Made by a program: the position numbers and the translations under genes. The notes under the pieces were generated by a model. That model did no database searches. It saw nothing but the letters and a program-made list of their open reading frames with translations, and had not been told where the DNA came from. This document shows positions 9,667 through 17,625 of a stretch of DNA of 64,000 bases, one piece after another. Within the stretch, counting starts at the first letter, position 1. Each line of letters begins with the position of its first letter. Source of the DNA: CBDCVN01 sp965223585 (GTDB taxonomy: Bacteria > Deinococcota > Deinococci > Deinococcales > Trueperaceae); contig CBDCWW010000014.1 of the NCBI GenBank assembly GCA_965223585.1, forward strand, positions 62,001-126,000, written 5' to 3'.

Positions 9667-11358
9667 CAATACCTATGACATTCTCAATCACAAAACAGAA
9701 GCGCTTTATGGAAAGTTAAACTTATTTGAAAACTGAGGTATTAGGAGCCCAGTTCTATAAAAAGGCAACTCCAAAACAATTCACTTTGCTATTTATGAAT
9801 CATGAATAGCTCCCAAATTGGGAACATTGTTCAGGAGTTGTCGAATTAAAATAGGATCAAGGTTTCTGGGAAATAGTTTTAATATTTCAAGTACGTACCT
9901 GAACGACCTAAAGTGTGCTTTAAGATCCAAAACACTCCAATTAGGATGCTGAGACCTTAGTTTTTTTAACAGCACTTTTGAGAATAGCACCATAAACATT
10001 GCTAGGTTTGCTGCATTGTTTATCTGCTGTTCCTTTATGTTCATAAAATCTTCTAATCCCCAATATTGCTTAGCGTCTCTGAAGGTAAATTCTATTTGGA
10101 AACGTAAACTGTAGTAGTCTATTAATTTTTCGTATGATATGTTCAGATCACTGCTGAATAAGATTACATGCTTACTTTCTCCTGTTACTATACTGGTTTT
10201 AACTATTACTACTACATTCAAAGACTGTCCAAATTCCTTGTGTAACATTGTCATTTGATAGATATCTGTACGAATCTTCTTTTTTAGATCTACTGTGCTA
10301 CTCTCAAGATATTCCTTAGGTATCTTCTTGTAATCTATCTTTTCTCCATATTTGCGTTTCCTTCCTCGTTTATTTTGCTTCCCTTCATAGAGAAAGTACA
10401 ATGCTGAGTCAACTCTTAATTTGCTAATTAAGAACAGTCCACACATTCTTGCCATTTGTAAGCTGTTGTTATCGCCAAAGGCCCCATCTAGTAATAAATA
10501 CTGAATACCCATTCTTAGTAAGAATATGTTCAGAACTAGCATTATCATCGTTTTTATAAATACTAGATGTACTGGTAGTTTCACATTGACTTTGTCTTTA
10601 TTTTTGCTACCTTTTGGACGTCCTGCCTTCTTTTTATTTTTCTGCTTTTGTTGTTTATGATTATTGCTTTTGCTCTTTTTTGCCTTACCCTTACTGTTAT
10701 CTTGTGATTTATCTTGTGTTTCTCTTTTAGCTTCTTCCTGCCCCGTATTGTTCTTGTCTTGAGACTCCTTTTGCTCTGGTTCATTGCCTTCTTCTTGATC
10801 AGTACGTACAATTTGCTTATTAAGTATTGGGTAAGCAGTGCGGTCTTTAACACTAACCAGTGATAAACTAAAGAAGCAAATACTCCTCACTACACGATTA
10901 AAAAGAGAACTGAAGAATCTATCAATTCCAAAAGTCTCTTTACCTGATTTAGTAATTACTACTTCATCACCTGCTAGTAAGTAGGTATCATCAGGGTCAT
11001 AAACATGGTTACGAAATAAGTACCAGTTGAGGTATAGCCAGCAAATATTGGTGCTAAAGAAACGTTGTACCGTACGATAACTACCACTAAGACCAAAAGT
11101 CCATCGAGAGATACCAAGCATCGTGACACGACCAGTCATAGATAGCATTGCTAAAACAATTGTTGTTAGCTGATTTAGGGTTGTTTTATCAAGAGCTGGG
11201 CTAAGGCATTGTAAAATATATTGTATTTCTTGCATGGGTACTATACTTTATGTATGGTGCCCTCGTTTCAACTATTTAGCAATTGTGTCGTACTGAATCA
11301 GTTTTTTGAAATGTGTTAGCGTGAGTTGGTAATATGACTCACTTTGGCGTGGGTATTA
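9667..11358 (-). mobile_element. IS4-superfamily insertion sequence nested in the ISH3-like element
   Basis: Flanked by the 6-bp direct repeat AGAATG (9661-9666 and 11359-11364). Imperfect terminal inverted repeats start CAATACCTATG and TAATACCCACG; about 15 of the first 25 positions match. It carries one transposase gene. Its ends and duplication are defined by exact in-frame repair of the host transposase. Confidence 0.8.
9793..11235 (-). CDS. IS4-superfamily DDE transposase
   Basis: 480 residues. Putative catalytic acidic residues lie in YLLAGDEVVITKSGK, YLLLDGAFGDN and YSLRFQIEFTFRDAKQYWG, the last resembling the Y-R-E signature of IS4-type enzymes. A lysine/glutamine-rich low-complexity insertion of about 80 residues (roughly 145-225) ending in AGRPKGSKNKDK separates the first two; the AGRPKG looks like an AT-hook-type DNA-binding motif. 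It appears intact and is the only gene of the nested element. Confidence 0.8.
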   Translation of the reverse strand: MQEIQYILQCLSPALDKTTLNQLTTIVLAMLSMTGRVTMLGISRWTFGLSGSYRTVQRFFSTNICWLYLNWYLFRNHVYDPDDTYLLAGDEVVITKSGKETFGIDRFFSSLFNRVVRSICFFSLSLVSVKDRTAYPILNKQIVRTDQEEGNEPEQKESQDKNNTGQEEAKRETQDKSQDNSKGKAKKSKSNNHKQQKQKNKKKAGRPKGSKNKDKVNVKLPVHLVFIKTMIMLVLNIFLLRMGIQYLLLDGAFGDNNSLQMARMCGLFLISKLRVDSALYFLYEGKQNKRGRKRKYGEKIDYKKIPKEYLESSTVDLKKKIRTDIYQMTMLHKEFGQSLNVVVIVKTSIVTGESKHVILFSSDLNISYEKLIDYYSLRFQIEFTFRDAKQYWGLEDFMNIKEQQINNAANLAMFMVLFSKVLLKKLRSQHPNWSVLDLKAHFRSFRYVLEILKLFPRNLDPILIRQLLNNVPNLGAIHDS

Positions 11359-11816
11359 AGAATGGTTAATAAGGTAAGGATCAGGACTTGTACGAAGCTA
11401 GCGATAGTACGTTTATTCTATATGGGCTTAGGGTTTATGTTATTGAATTTATGGACATATTTAAAATGGGTGTATTTGCACTTGAGGCAACGAGGGCCTA
11501 GGGTAGTGTTGTGTGAGTTGTTTACTTTAGAAACCTTTTCCATATGGCTATGGGAAGTGGTTAAAGAACGTCTAGGTCTTCGTAAGTCCATCCCCTTGCC
11601 TGTTCGAGTTTGATTGCGGAGTACTGAGTATATAACTAAACGCCAAAATTGTCTCTTGATTCTGTAAATTAGATTTGTCCCACCCCTGAAAACCTCAGGC
11701 TAAAAATTAATCCTAAAAATTTACCCCATAGATATAGATGTCCAGATAAATTCTTTCCCTAAAGTAGGGAAAATAATGCCATGATAATCCCAATAATAAC
11801 CCAAAGGAGATTGATC

Positions 11817-12905
11817 ATGGCAAATAATGATAACAAACAAAAACTAGAAGAACTAAAAATACTACGTCGTCGGTATAAAAAGGGAAACAATGCTGATGCC
11901 TTACTACGCACTCAAGCCCTTATAGCTCTGTACTCAGGCAAAGATATTAAGCTTGTAGCAGAGATGTTTGGCGTTTCAGTAAAAACAGTAAGAAACTGGC
12001 GAAAAAAGTTTGAAAAATCGCTTAGTTTAGAAGATGAACAAAGAACTGGTAGACAACCTAAACTTTCTAAAGAGCAACTGGAGCTAATCAAGAAGGTAAT
12101 CACAGAGTTTAATCAACAAGTTTGGATTGCTAGAAAGGTCTTTATCCTTATCGAAAGCCTTTTTGGAATATGTTTTTCAGTAAAGTATCTACCAGAGCTT
12201 CTAAGGAAACTAGGATTAAGTTTTAATAAAGCAGTACATTTGTTGTATAGAAAGAATGAAGAGAAGAGGCGAAAGTGGATACAAGAAACACTACCAAAGC
12301 TGTACGAAGACCAGATAAAAGCAGGGTGGAGGATATTTTACCAAGATGAAGTAGGGTTCCAAACGCAGGGGACACTAACGAGCACATGGGGGCTGGTAGG
12401 AGAAAAAGTAGAGATCAAGAACTATGGCAGACATGGAAGAGTGAACTTGATAGGGGCATTAGAGTTAGGGACAGGAGAGTTCCATGGGGTGCTAACAAAG
12501 TTTAAGGTAAATGCGCAGAGGTTTAGAAGGTTTATCTGTCATATGAAAAGGGAGATGAGGGAAGCAAAAATAATGCTTATATGTGACAATGCACCATTTC
12601 ACAGGGCAAAGTGGTTACAAGAGTGGGCAAAGAGGAACTCAAAATGGTTGAGGTTAGAATTTCTACCAGGATATTCACCAGACTTCAATCCAATAGAACG
12701 TTTATGGAAGTACATAAAGAAGGAATACATACACAATAAATGCTGGGGAACGCAAGCAGACCTAAAGAAGCATTTAGAGGTGGTGGTACAGGAGATACCA
12801 ATGAAAGTAGAGGAAACCAAGGGAGTAATGAAGAAAGAGATAAAAAGGTTGAGGGAGGCATTTGAGTTTTATAAAACACCAGTGCCAGAAGAGCTAATGA
12901 TTTGA
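11817..12905 (+). CDS. IS630-family transposase
   Basis: The start is the ATG preceded by AAAGGAG, not the in-frame codon 36 bases earlier. The N-terminal half is a helix-turn-helix (VAEMFGVSVKTVRNWRKKF). The DDE domain has FYQDEVGF, LICDNAPFH and the IS630 signature GYSPDFNPIERLWKYIK. Single frame, ~362 residues, apparently intact. I could not fix the element's termini; TA-flanked inverted repeats were not evident. It lies ~190 bp downstream of the ISH3-like element. Confidence 0.9.
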   Translation: MANNDNKQKLEELKILRRRYKKGNNADALLRTQALIALYSGKDIKLVAEMFGVSVKTVRNWRKKFEKSLSLEDEQRTGRQPKLSKEQLELIKKVITEFNQQVWIARKVFILIESLFGICFSVKYLPELLRKLGLSFNKAVHLLYRKNEEKRRKWIQETLPKLYEDQIKAGWRIFYQDEVGFQTQGTLTSTWGLVGEKVEIKNYGRHGRVNLIGALELGTGEFHGVLTKFKVNAQRFRRFICHMKREMREAKIMLICDNAPFHRAKWLQEWAKRNSKWLRLEFLPGYSPDFNPIERLWKYIKKEYIHNKCWGTQADLKKHLEVVVQEIPMKVEETKGVMKKEIKRLREAFEFYKTPVPEELMI

Positions 12906-13135
12906 GTAGTGGTTTAGGGGGAAAGTAAGCAAGTTTGGCATAAGTTTATAGTTCATTTAGCAAAGAAGATTACATTGGGCAGTAGGTATTTTATTGCTTA
13001 AAAAGCATTGATTTTTGGTAGTTTTTCCTATTTTCTTCCTCTTTTGGAAAAAAGGGAAAAGATTTTTCTGGGTAACTATAAGTCAATCTATGGGGGTTCC
13101 TACTAGGTTGAAGGGATCTTTATTAAGCAAACATG

Positions 13136-14047
13136 CTAAAATTTATCTGTATAGCACGAGTTATTTTCTAGTTCTGGCTGGGGTTCACCTATAATGCCTA
13201 TGCCAATCATATTCCCTTTACAGCTATTATTAACAGCTATGCCACCTGAATTTCCAATATAAGCAATTCCAGCTGTTCTGTTATTATTTAAAATATTTTG
13301 CTCAATTCTTGGTTTCGCCGCATCCCTAACACCTATACCAACACCATTTCCCCTACTAGTATTACCCACAACCTCACCACTTGCATCTCCAAAATAAACA
13401 ATGCCACCACCTTCATTATTATTTAAGATGTTTTGCTCGAGCCTTAATCGTGCTTCATCTGCAACATCTACACCATGCAAGCCATTATTCTCAAAAATAC
13501 TATTTTTAACTACACCTTGTGCTTGCCCCGTAACCCATAAACCATCCCCTCCTTTTTTCTCATCATCATCCCAAACCCCATTAGCAAAGCGACAATCTTC
13601 AATGTCCATTTTCCCTTTACTGACACGCACAACATCTGCCCAACTATCACCAGTATGCTCAAAGCTTATCCCACTAGCTACAAATTTGCCCTCTCCTTCA
13701 AATTTCAATACATGTCCTTTTGCTGAAGAAATTATAAAGGTTTTATTTTTCCCTGCACCAATAAGCTCTACATCATTACTCAATGTTAAAGGCTCGGTTA
13801 AGGTATACACCCCTGCTGCTATTTCCACTGCCCCTCCCTGTTTAGCATGCCGCACTAACTTCTGAACGGTATCTACTTTTATGACTTTCGTAGTATTACT
13901 ACTGCTAAATTGACCTTCAGCAACTGATGTAATATTACGAGCATTGTTAGATTCGCTCGCTGGTAGATATCCAGCGGACGGTGCACATCCAAAGAAAAGA
14001 ATTAATACTGATATCATTATTATAGAGATAGGTAATTTCCTTAACAT
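13136..14047 (-). CDS. Beta-helix repeat lipoprotein
   Basis: The N-terminus is a signal peptide with a lipobox-like LILFFGCAPS, so the mature protein probably starts at a lipidated cysteine and sits on a membrane. From about residue 60 the sequence is a right-handed parallel beta-helix: repeated short strands with asparagine ladders (NSIFENNGLHGVDV, QNILNNNEGGGIVYFG, QNILNNNRTAGIAYIG), as in NosD/DUF1565-type and polysaccharide-binding or lyase folds. No catalytic residues are evident. Monocistronic; function unknown. Confidence 0.75.
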   Translation of the reverse strand: MLRKLPISIIMISVLILFFGCAPSAGYLPASESNNARNITSVAEGQFSSSNTTKVIKVDTVQKLVRHAKQGGAVEIAAGVYTLTEPLTLSNDVELIGAGKNKTFIISSAKGHVLKFEGEGKFVASGISFEHTGDSWADVVRVSKGKMDIEDCRFANGVWDDDEKKGGDGLWVTGQAQGVVKNSIFENNGLHGVDVADEARLRLEQNILNNNEGGGIVYFGDASGEVVGNTSRGNGVGIGVRDAAKPRIEQNILNNNRTAGIAYIGNSGGIAVNNSCKGNMIGIGIIGEPQPELENNSCYTDKF

Positions 14048-14161
14048 ACTTATGAAGTATAATTAAAGTTGTCACAGTAACGTCAGTTTGCCATTACGAT
14101 ATTGTTAACTTTATTTACGCTACTTAAAGTTTTCTGACAAATCACTTAACAAGAAACAAAT

Positions 14162-14923
14162 CTAAACAAACCCACAAATCCCTCGTTTAGAGGCTAACTT
14201 AAACTGTAGCATGTAATTTACATCTTCACTTTGAGTGGCTAGCTTTTCTAGATTTTGCCAATTTCTCGAGCGAAAAGCACGCAGACCCTGCTCAATCAAC
14301 TTATAGCGTTTTTCTGAAATACCCTGCCTCTGTAAACCTGTTTTATTAAGGTGGTAATGCTTAGCGCGGTTACCATTAGCCATGCTAAAAGGCAAAACAT
14401 CTTGTGAGACACAGCTTTGTAAACCCACCATAGCATAAGCACCAATACGTACAAACTGATGTACTGTAATATTACTACTCAAAAAAGCATAATCCTCTAT
14501 ATCAACGTGTCCTGCTAATTGAGTAAGTGTTGTTATCGTCACTTCTCTGCCTATTTGTACATTGTGAGAGACATGGGCATAGGACATTATCAAGCTACCT
14601 TCTCCTATACAGGTAGCTTTATTTTCACCGCTAGCTCGGTGAATACTAGCAAAGTCACGCACTTCTACATTATTTGCAATTTCTACATAGCTATCTTCTC
14701 CCTTGAAACCTTTATCCATAGGCTTACTACCTATAGAAGCATAAGGTCCAAGATGGCAATTAGCCCCTATCTTTGTCCCTGAAAGCAAAACTGTACCTGC
14801 CAAAAGCTCTGTGCCGCTACCTACTTTAACTAGTTTCTCAATAACTACAAAAGGATGAACTATAACATCATCAGCAAGCTCAGCTTCAGGGTGCACAGCA
14901 GATGTAGGGTGAATAATAGGCAT
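14162..14923 (-). CDS. lpxA: UDP-N-acetylglucosamine O-acyltransferase
   Basis: First enzyme of lipid A synthesis: transfers a 3-hydroxyacyl chain from ACP to UDP-GlcNAc. The left-handed beta-helix hexapeptide repeats fill the first ~180 residues, and the catalytic histidine is present in AHVSHNVQIG (H120 from this start). GSKPMDKGFKGE matches the family's substrate loop and a helical C-terminus follows. The chosen ATG gives MPIIHPTSAVHP, the normal family N-terminus; an ATG 27 bases upstream is possible. The usual partners lpxD, fabZ and lpxB are not adjacent. It supports a lipopolysaccharide-bearing outer membrane. Confidence 0.9.
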   Translation of the reverse strand: MPIIHPTSAVHPEAELADDVIVHPFVVIEKLVKVGSGTELLAGTVLLSGTKIGANCHLGPYASIGSKPMDKGFKGEDSYVEIANNVEVRDFASIHRASGENKATCIGEGSLIMSYAHVSHNVQIGREVTITTLTQLAGHVDIEDYAFLSSNITVHQFVRIGAYAMVGLQSCVSQDVLPFSMANGNRAKHYHLNKTGLQRQGISEKRYKLIEQGLRAFRSRNWQNLEKLATQSEDVNYMLQFKLASKRGICGFV

Positions 14924-14981
14924 AAGCTGTTTATCCAAACATTTTAGCATACTAGATCACACACAGGGTCTAGAACAAGTA

Positions 14982-15014
14982 ACTGCCTACTAGCCAATGG
15001 CTTCTAGCTACTAA
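14982..15014 (+). repeat. Dispersed repeat, truncated copy
   Basis: Contains CCTACTAGCC and GGCTTCTAGCTACTAA in the order seen in the longer copies at 5113-5177 and 51050-51120. It lies between lpxA and the divergent downstream gene. Confidence 0.45.
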
Positions 15015-15088
15015 TTTGGATTTCCAACAAAAACCCACAAGCATTTCATTTATGCCTAGTGACTCAAGCAATTTGCTAAGATATCTTT

Positions 15089-15649
15089 ATGAAACATTTA
15101 TGTATTATGATGGCTACTTTAGGAAGTTACACCCTTGCACAATTACCTTTAAAGGTTTTTATTAATGATGAAATAGTAAAGTGGGAAATAGTTGAGCCAG
15201 AAACCGAATCAGCAAATGAGGGGGTTGTAAATGTGCTTTTTGAGGGTGGCAAAATTGAAATTAATCTTGCTGACTACAGTACATGGGATTATGCTCACGT
15301 TTTGGGATTAAGATACCAAAGAGTAACTGAAAATACTTATACCTTTCACACAACAGTACGTCACCGTGACGAAGGTTGGGATCATTATGCAAATGTTTGG
15401 CGGGTAGTAACTGCTGACGATAGTAGTGAGGTTAGCAATGGTGAGCGTATTCTGTTGCATCCCCATGACAACGAACAACCTTTTACTCGTTCACAAGCTG
15501 GTGTTACTGCTAAAGGAACTATACGCATAGAAGCAGCAGACAACATACATGGTTTAGGAGGTAGTGCTATTTATTTAGACTTAGACAGTGAATTTATTAA
15601 AGCTAATGGACAACTCAAAGTGCATTTTGAAATAGAAGATAATCCTTAA
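15089..15649 (+). CDS. Small secreted protein of unknown function
   Basis: A short hydrophobic N-terminus (MKHLCIMMATLGSYTLAQ) looks like a signal peptide, so export is likely. The remaining ~165 residues are acidic and beta-rich without a recognisable catalytic motif; HTTVRHRDEGWDHYANVW is the most distinctive stretch. It ends 9 bp before thpR and may be co-transcribed with it. I do not recognise the family. Confidence 0.6.
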   Translation: MKHLCIMMATLGSYTLAQLPLKVFINDEIVKWEIVEPETESANEGVVNVLFEGGKIEINLADYSTWDYAHVLGLRYQRVTENTYTFHTTVRHRDEGWDHYANVWRVVTADDSSEVSNGERILLHPHDNEQPFTRSQAGVTAKGTIRIEAADNIHGLGGSAIYLDLDSEFIKANGQLKVHFEIEDNP

Positions 15650-15658
15650 AAACTGCAA

Positions 15659-16201
15659 ATGAGCATACGTAGTTTTATAGCTTTACCTTTATCCAAAGAG
15701 ATTGATGAACAGCTAATAGGCATTCAAAATGAGCTTAAAAAACATAGTCCCGAAAAAGGTGTGCGTTGGGCAAGCAAGGAGCAGCTTCATCTTACTTTAG
15801 ATTTTCTAGGTGAGATTTCGCCTAAAGAGATTGAAAAGGTTAAGAAGCACTTGCAGGAAGCTTGTAAAAGTATAGCTAGCTTTGAACTAAAATTAGACAG
15901 GGTTGGTAATTTTGGCAAGCCCCCACATATTTTATGGATAGGGCTTTCAGGGGACTTAAAGGCACTAGCAAAACTGCATAAAAAAGTTCTTTGGAGTAAC
16001 GACAAGCATTTTAAGCCTCACATTACGTTAGCGCGGTTAAAAAGGACTGCAAATTCTAGGGAGTTAATAGCGTTCTTGAAGACTGTAAGTGTACCTAGTA
16101 TTACTTGGCAAGCGTCTGAGGTTTATTTGTTTAAGAGTGAGCTTTTGCCACGGGGAGCACATTATACGCCTTTGTTGAAGGTGCCTTTGCGGGAAAAGTG
16201 A
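15659..16201 (+). CDS. thpR: RNA 2',3'-cyclic phosphodiesterase
   Basis: A 2H phosphoesterase of 180 residues. The two catalytic H-x-T/S-x motifs are HLTL (in EQLHLTLDFLGE) and HITL (in KPHITLARLK), spaced as in ThpR/LigT. RSFIALPL at the N-terminus and the C-terminal VYLFKSELLPRGAHYTPL also fit the family. Such enzymes hydrolyse 2',3'-cyclic phosphate RNA ends to 2'-phosphates; the physiological role is poorly known. Confidence 0.9.
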   Translation: MSIRSFIALPLSKEIDEQLIGIQNELKKHSPEKGVRWASKEQLHLTLDFLGEISPKEIEKVKKHLQEACKSIASFELKLDRVGNFGKPPHILWIGLSGDLKALAKLHKKVLWSNDKHFKPHITLARLKRTANSRELIAFLKTVSVPSITWQASEVYLFKSELLPRGAHYTPLLKVPLREK

Positions 16202-16263
16202 AGTGCAGATATCGGCATGTCTTACAATCATCTCACAACGTAATGAAGTGTTGTGTTACCTCA

Positions 16264-17610
16264 TATGTCATGCTGAGCGGAATTTAATGTAGCGAAGCAT
16301 CTCATGACATGGCTAGATTGTGTGTTACTTATGGATGCTTTTCGGGGTGGTGGAGATTCTTCGTTTTACGTTGCGAAGCGAAGTTGACCCTTGTTTGCCC
16401 TCGTAGAGGTAAGGGCTCAGAATGACATGGGTGGTTAGGGGTATGGAATTATAGGGTAGGATTCAAAGTAATTTCAAGATAAGATGTCATGTTGAGCGTA
16501 GGGAAACATCTCACGGTGTGGTGAGGTTGTGTGTTACTTCTGGGTACATTTCATGGTGGTGGGAATCCTTTGCGTATTCTACCTTCATAAGTTTTCAGGG
16601 CGACATGTTTGGTTAGGGATTTGGGGTGACATTAGCTTTGATAATACCAATCTGTACTTAGGTCTTGCCATGTCGGATTTTTTGCCTCTATGAGTTCTAC
16701 CTTCTTTCTGCGTAACCAACCTTTTATTTGTTTCTCACGGATTATGGCTGATTTTACATCTGTTGTTTCTTCAAAATACACCAAGCGCTTTACTCTATAC
16801 TTTTTTGTGAATGCTGATCCTTTGTCTTCTTTGTGTTGCCATACACGCTTTTCTAAGTTGTTGGTTATGCCTATGTAAAGGACTTTTGTTTTGCTGCTCA
16901 TTATGTAGACGTAGTAGTGCTTCACTTTGGGAAATTATTTTATCTGATGGTGAGCTTAAGTGTTGCATTGCCTCATATGTCATGCTGAGCGGAATTTAAT
17001 GTAGCGAAGCTTCTCACGGCGTAATGAAGTGTTTTGGGTGCTTTTCGGGGTGGTGGAGATTCTTCGTTGTGCGTTGCGTAGCGAAGTTGGCCCCTGCTTG
17101 CCCTCGTAAAGGTAAGGGCTCAGAATGACATTGGTGGTTAGGGGTTTGGAATTATGGGGTAGGGTTCAGTGTAACTTCAAGATAAGATGTCATGTTGAGT
17201 GGAACAAAGCATTTTGCGGAGTGGTTAGGTGTTGTGTTACCTCATATGTCATGCTGAGTGAAATTGAATTTCGCGAAGCATCTCGTGACGTGGTAAGGTT
17301 TTGTGTTACTTATGGATGCTTTTCGAGGTGGTGGAGATTCTTCGTTGTGCGTTGCGAAGTGAAGCTGGCCCTTGTTTGCCCTCGTAAAGGTAAGGGCTCA
17401 GAATGACATGTGTTAGTTAAGATTTAGGGGGCTATTTGCGTCTATGATGTCATGCTGAGTGAAATTGAATTTCGCAAAGCATCTCGTGACATGGTAAGGT
17501 TTTGTGTTGCTCTTGGCTAGCTTTCGAGGTGGTGGAGATTCTTCGTTGTGCGTTGCGAGGTGAAGTTGGTCCTTGTTTGCCCTCTTAAAGGTAAGGGCTC
17601 AGAATGACAT
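16264..17610. repeat. Cluster of MITE-like ~160-bp repeats
   Basis: Full copies lie at about 16264-16428, 16977-17131, 17246-17409 and 17447-17610, with degenerate copies near 16483-16610 and 17187-17240. Each opens with ATGTCATGCTGAGC (or GAGTG) and closes with GCTCAGAATGACAT, its near-perfect inverted repeat, with a conserved GGTGGAGATTCTTCG and TTGCCCTCGTAAAGGTAAGG inside. They contain no gene. A divergent relative is at 43268-43405. The TIR-bounded, non-coding design suggests non-autonomous elements. Confidence 0.75.
16632..16925 (-). CDS. GIY-YIG endonuclease-domain protein (UPF0213-like)
   Basis: A 97-residue single-domain protein. The signature strands are YYVYIMSS and VLYIGITNNLEKRVWQHK, giving GIY-YIG as YVYI/YIG, with the downstream RVKRLVYFEE and a glutamate in IREKQIKGW. 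Such small proteins are common in bacteria and their role (repair or nuclease) is mostly untested. It is embedded in the MITE-like repeat cluster. Confidence 0.8.
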   Translation of the reverse strand: MKHYYVYIMSSKTKVLYIGITNNLEKRVWQHKEDKGSAFTKKYRVKRLVYFEETTDVKSAIIREKQIKGWLRRKKVELIEAKNPTWQDLSTDWYYQS

Positions 17611-17625
17611 ATATGTGTGAGTGGG

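Larger units (their letters stand above)
8704..11613 (+). pseudogene. ISH3-family transposase, split by the nested IS
   Basis: The first part (to 9666) carries DDE features: AIDITEVNYYGD, KFHCYATLYVV, LLLDRGFDNNAV and YRKRFGIESSYRM. The product then runs into element sequence and stops (QYL). The reading resumes in the same frame at 11359 after the duplicated AGAATG, with RMVNKVRIRT and a hydrophobic FYMGLGFMLLNLWTYL tail, ending at 11613. Joining the two at the duplication restores an uninterrupted transposase of about 400 residues. The family call rests on the motif set and the 5-bp target duplication. Confidence 0.8.
8643..11626 (+). mobile_element. ISH3-like insertion sequence, interrupted by a nested element
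   Basis: Perfect 13-bp terminal inverted repeats CAGTACTCCGCAA / TTGCGGAGTACTG bound the element, and the 5-bp target duplication AGTAT occurs at 8638-8642 and 11627-11631. Without the nested IS4-like element the length is about 1.29 kb, normal for ISH3-type elements. No CTCGAG signature motifs occur inside, in contrast to neighbouring resident genes. Confidence 0.85.
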
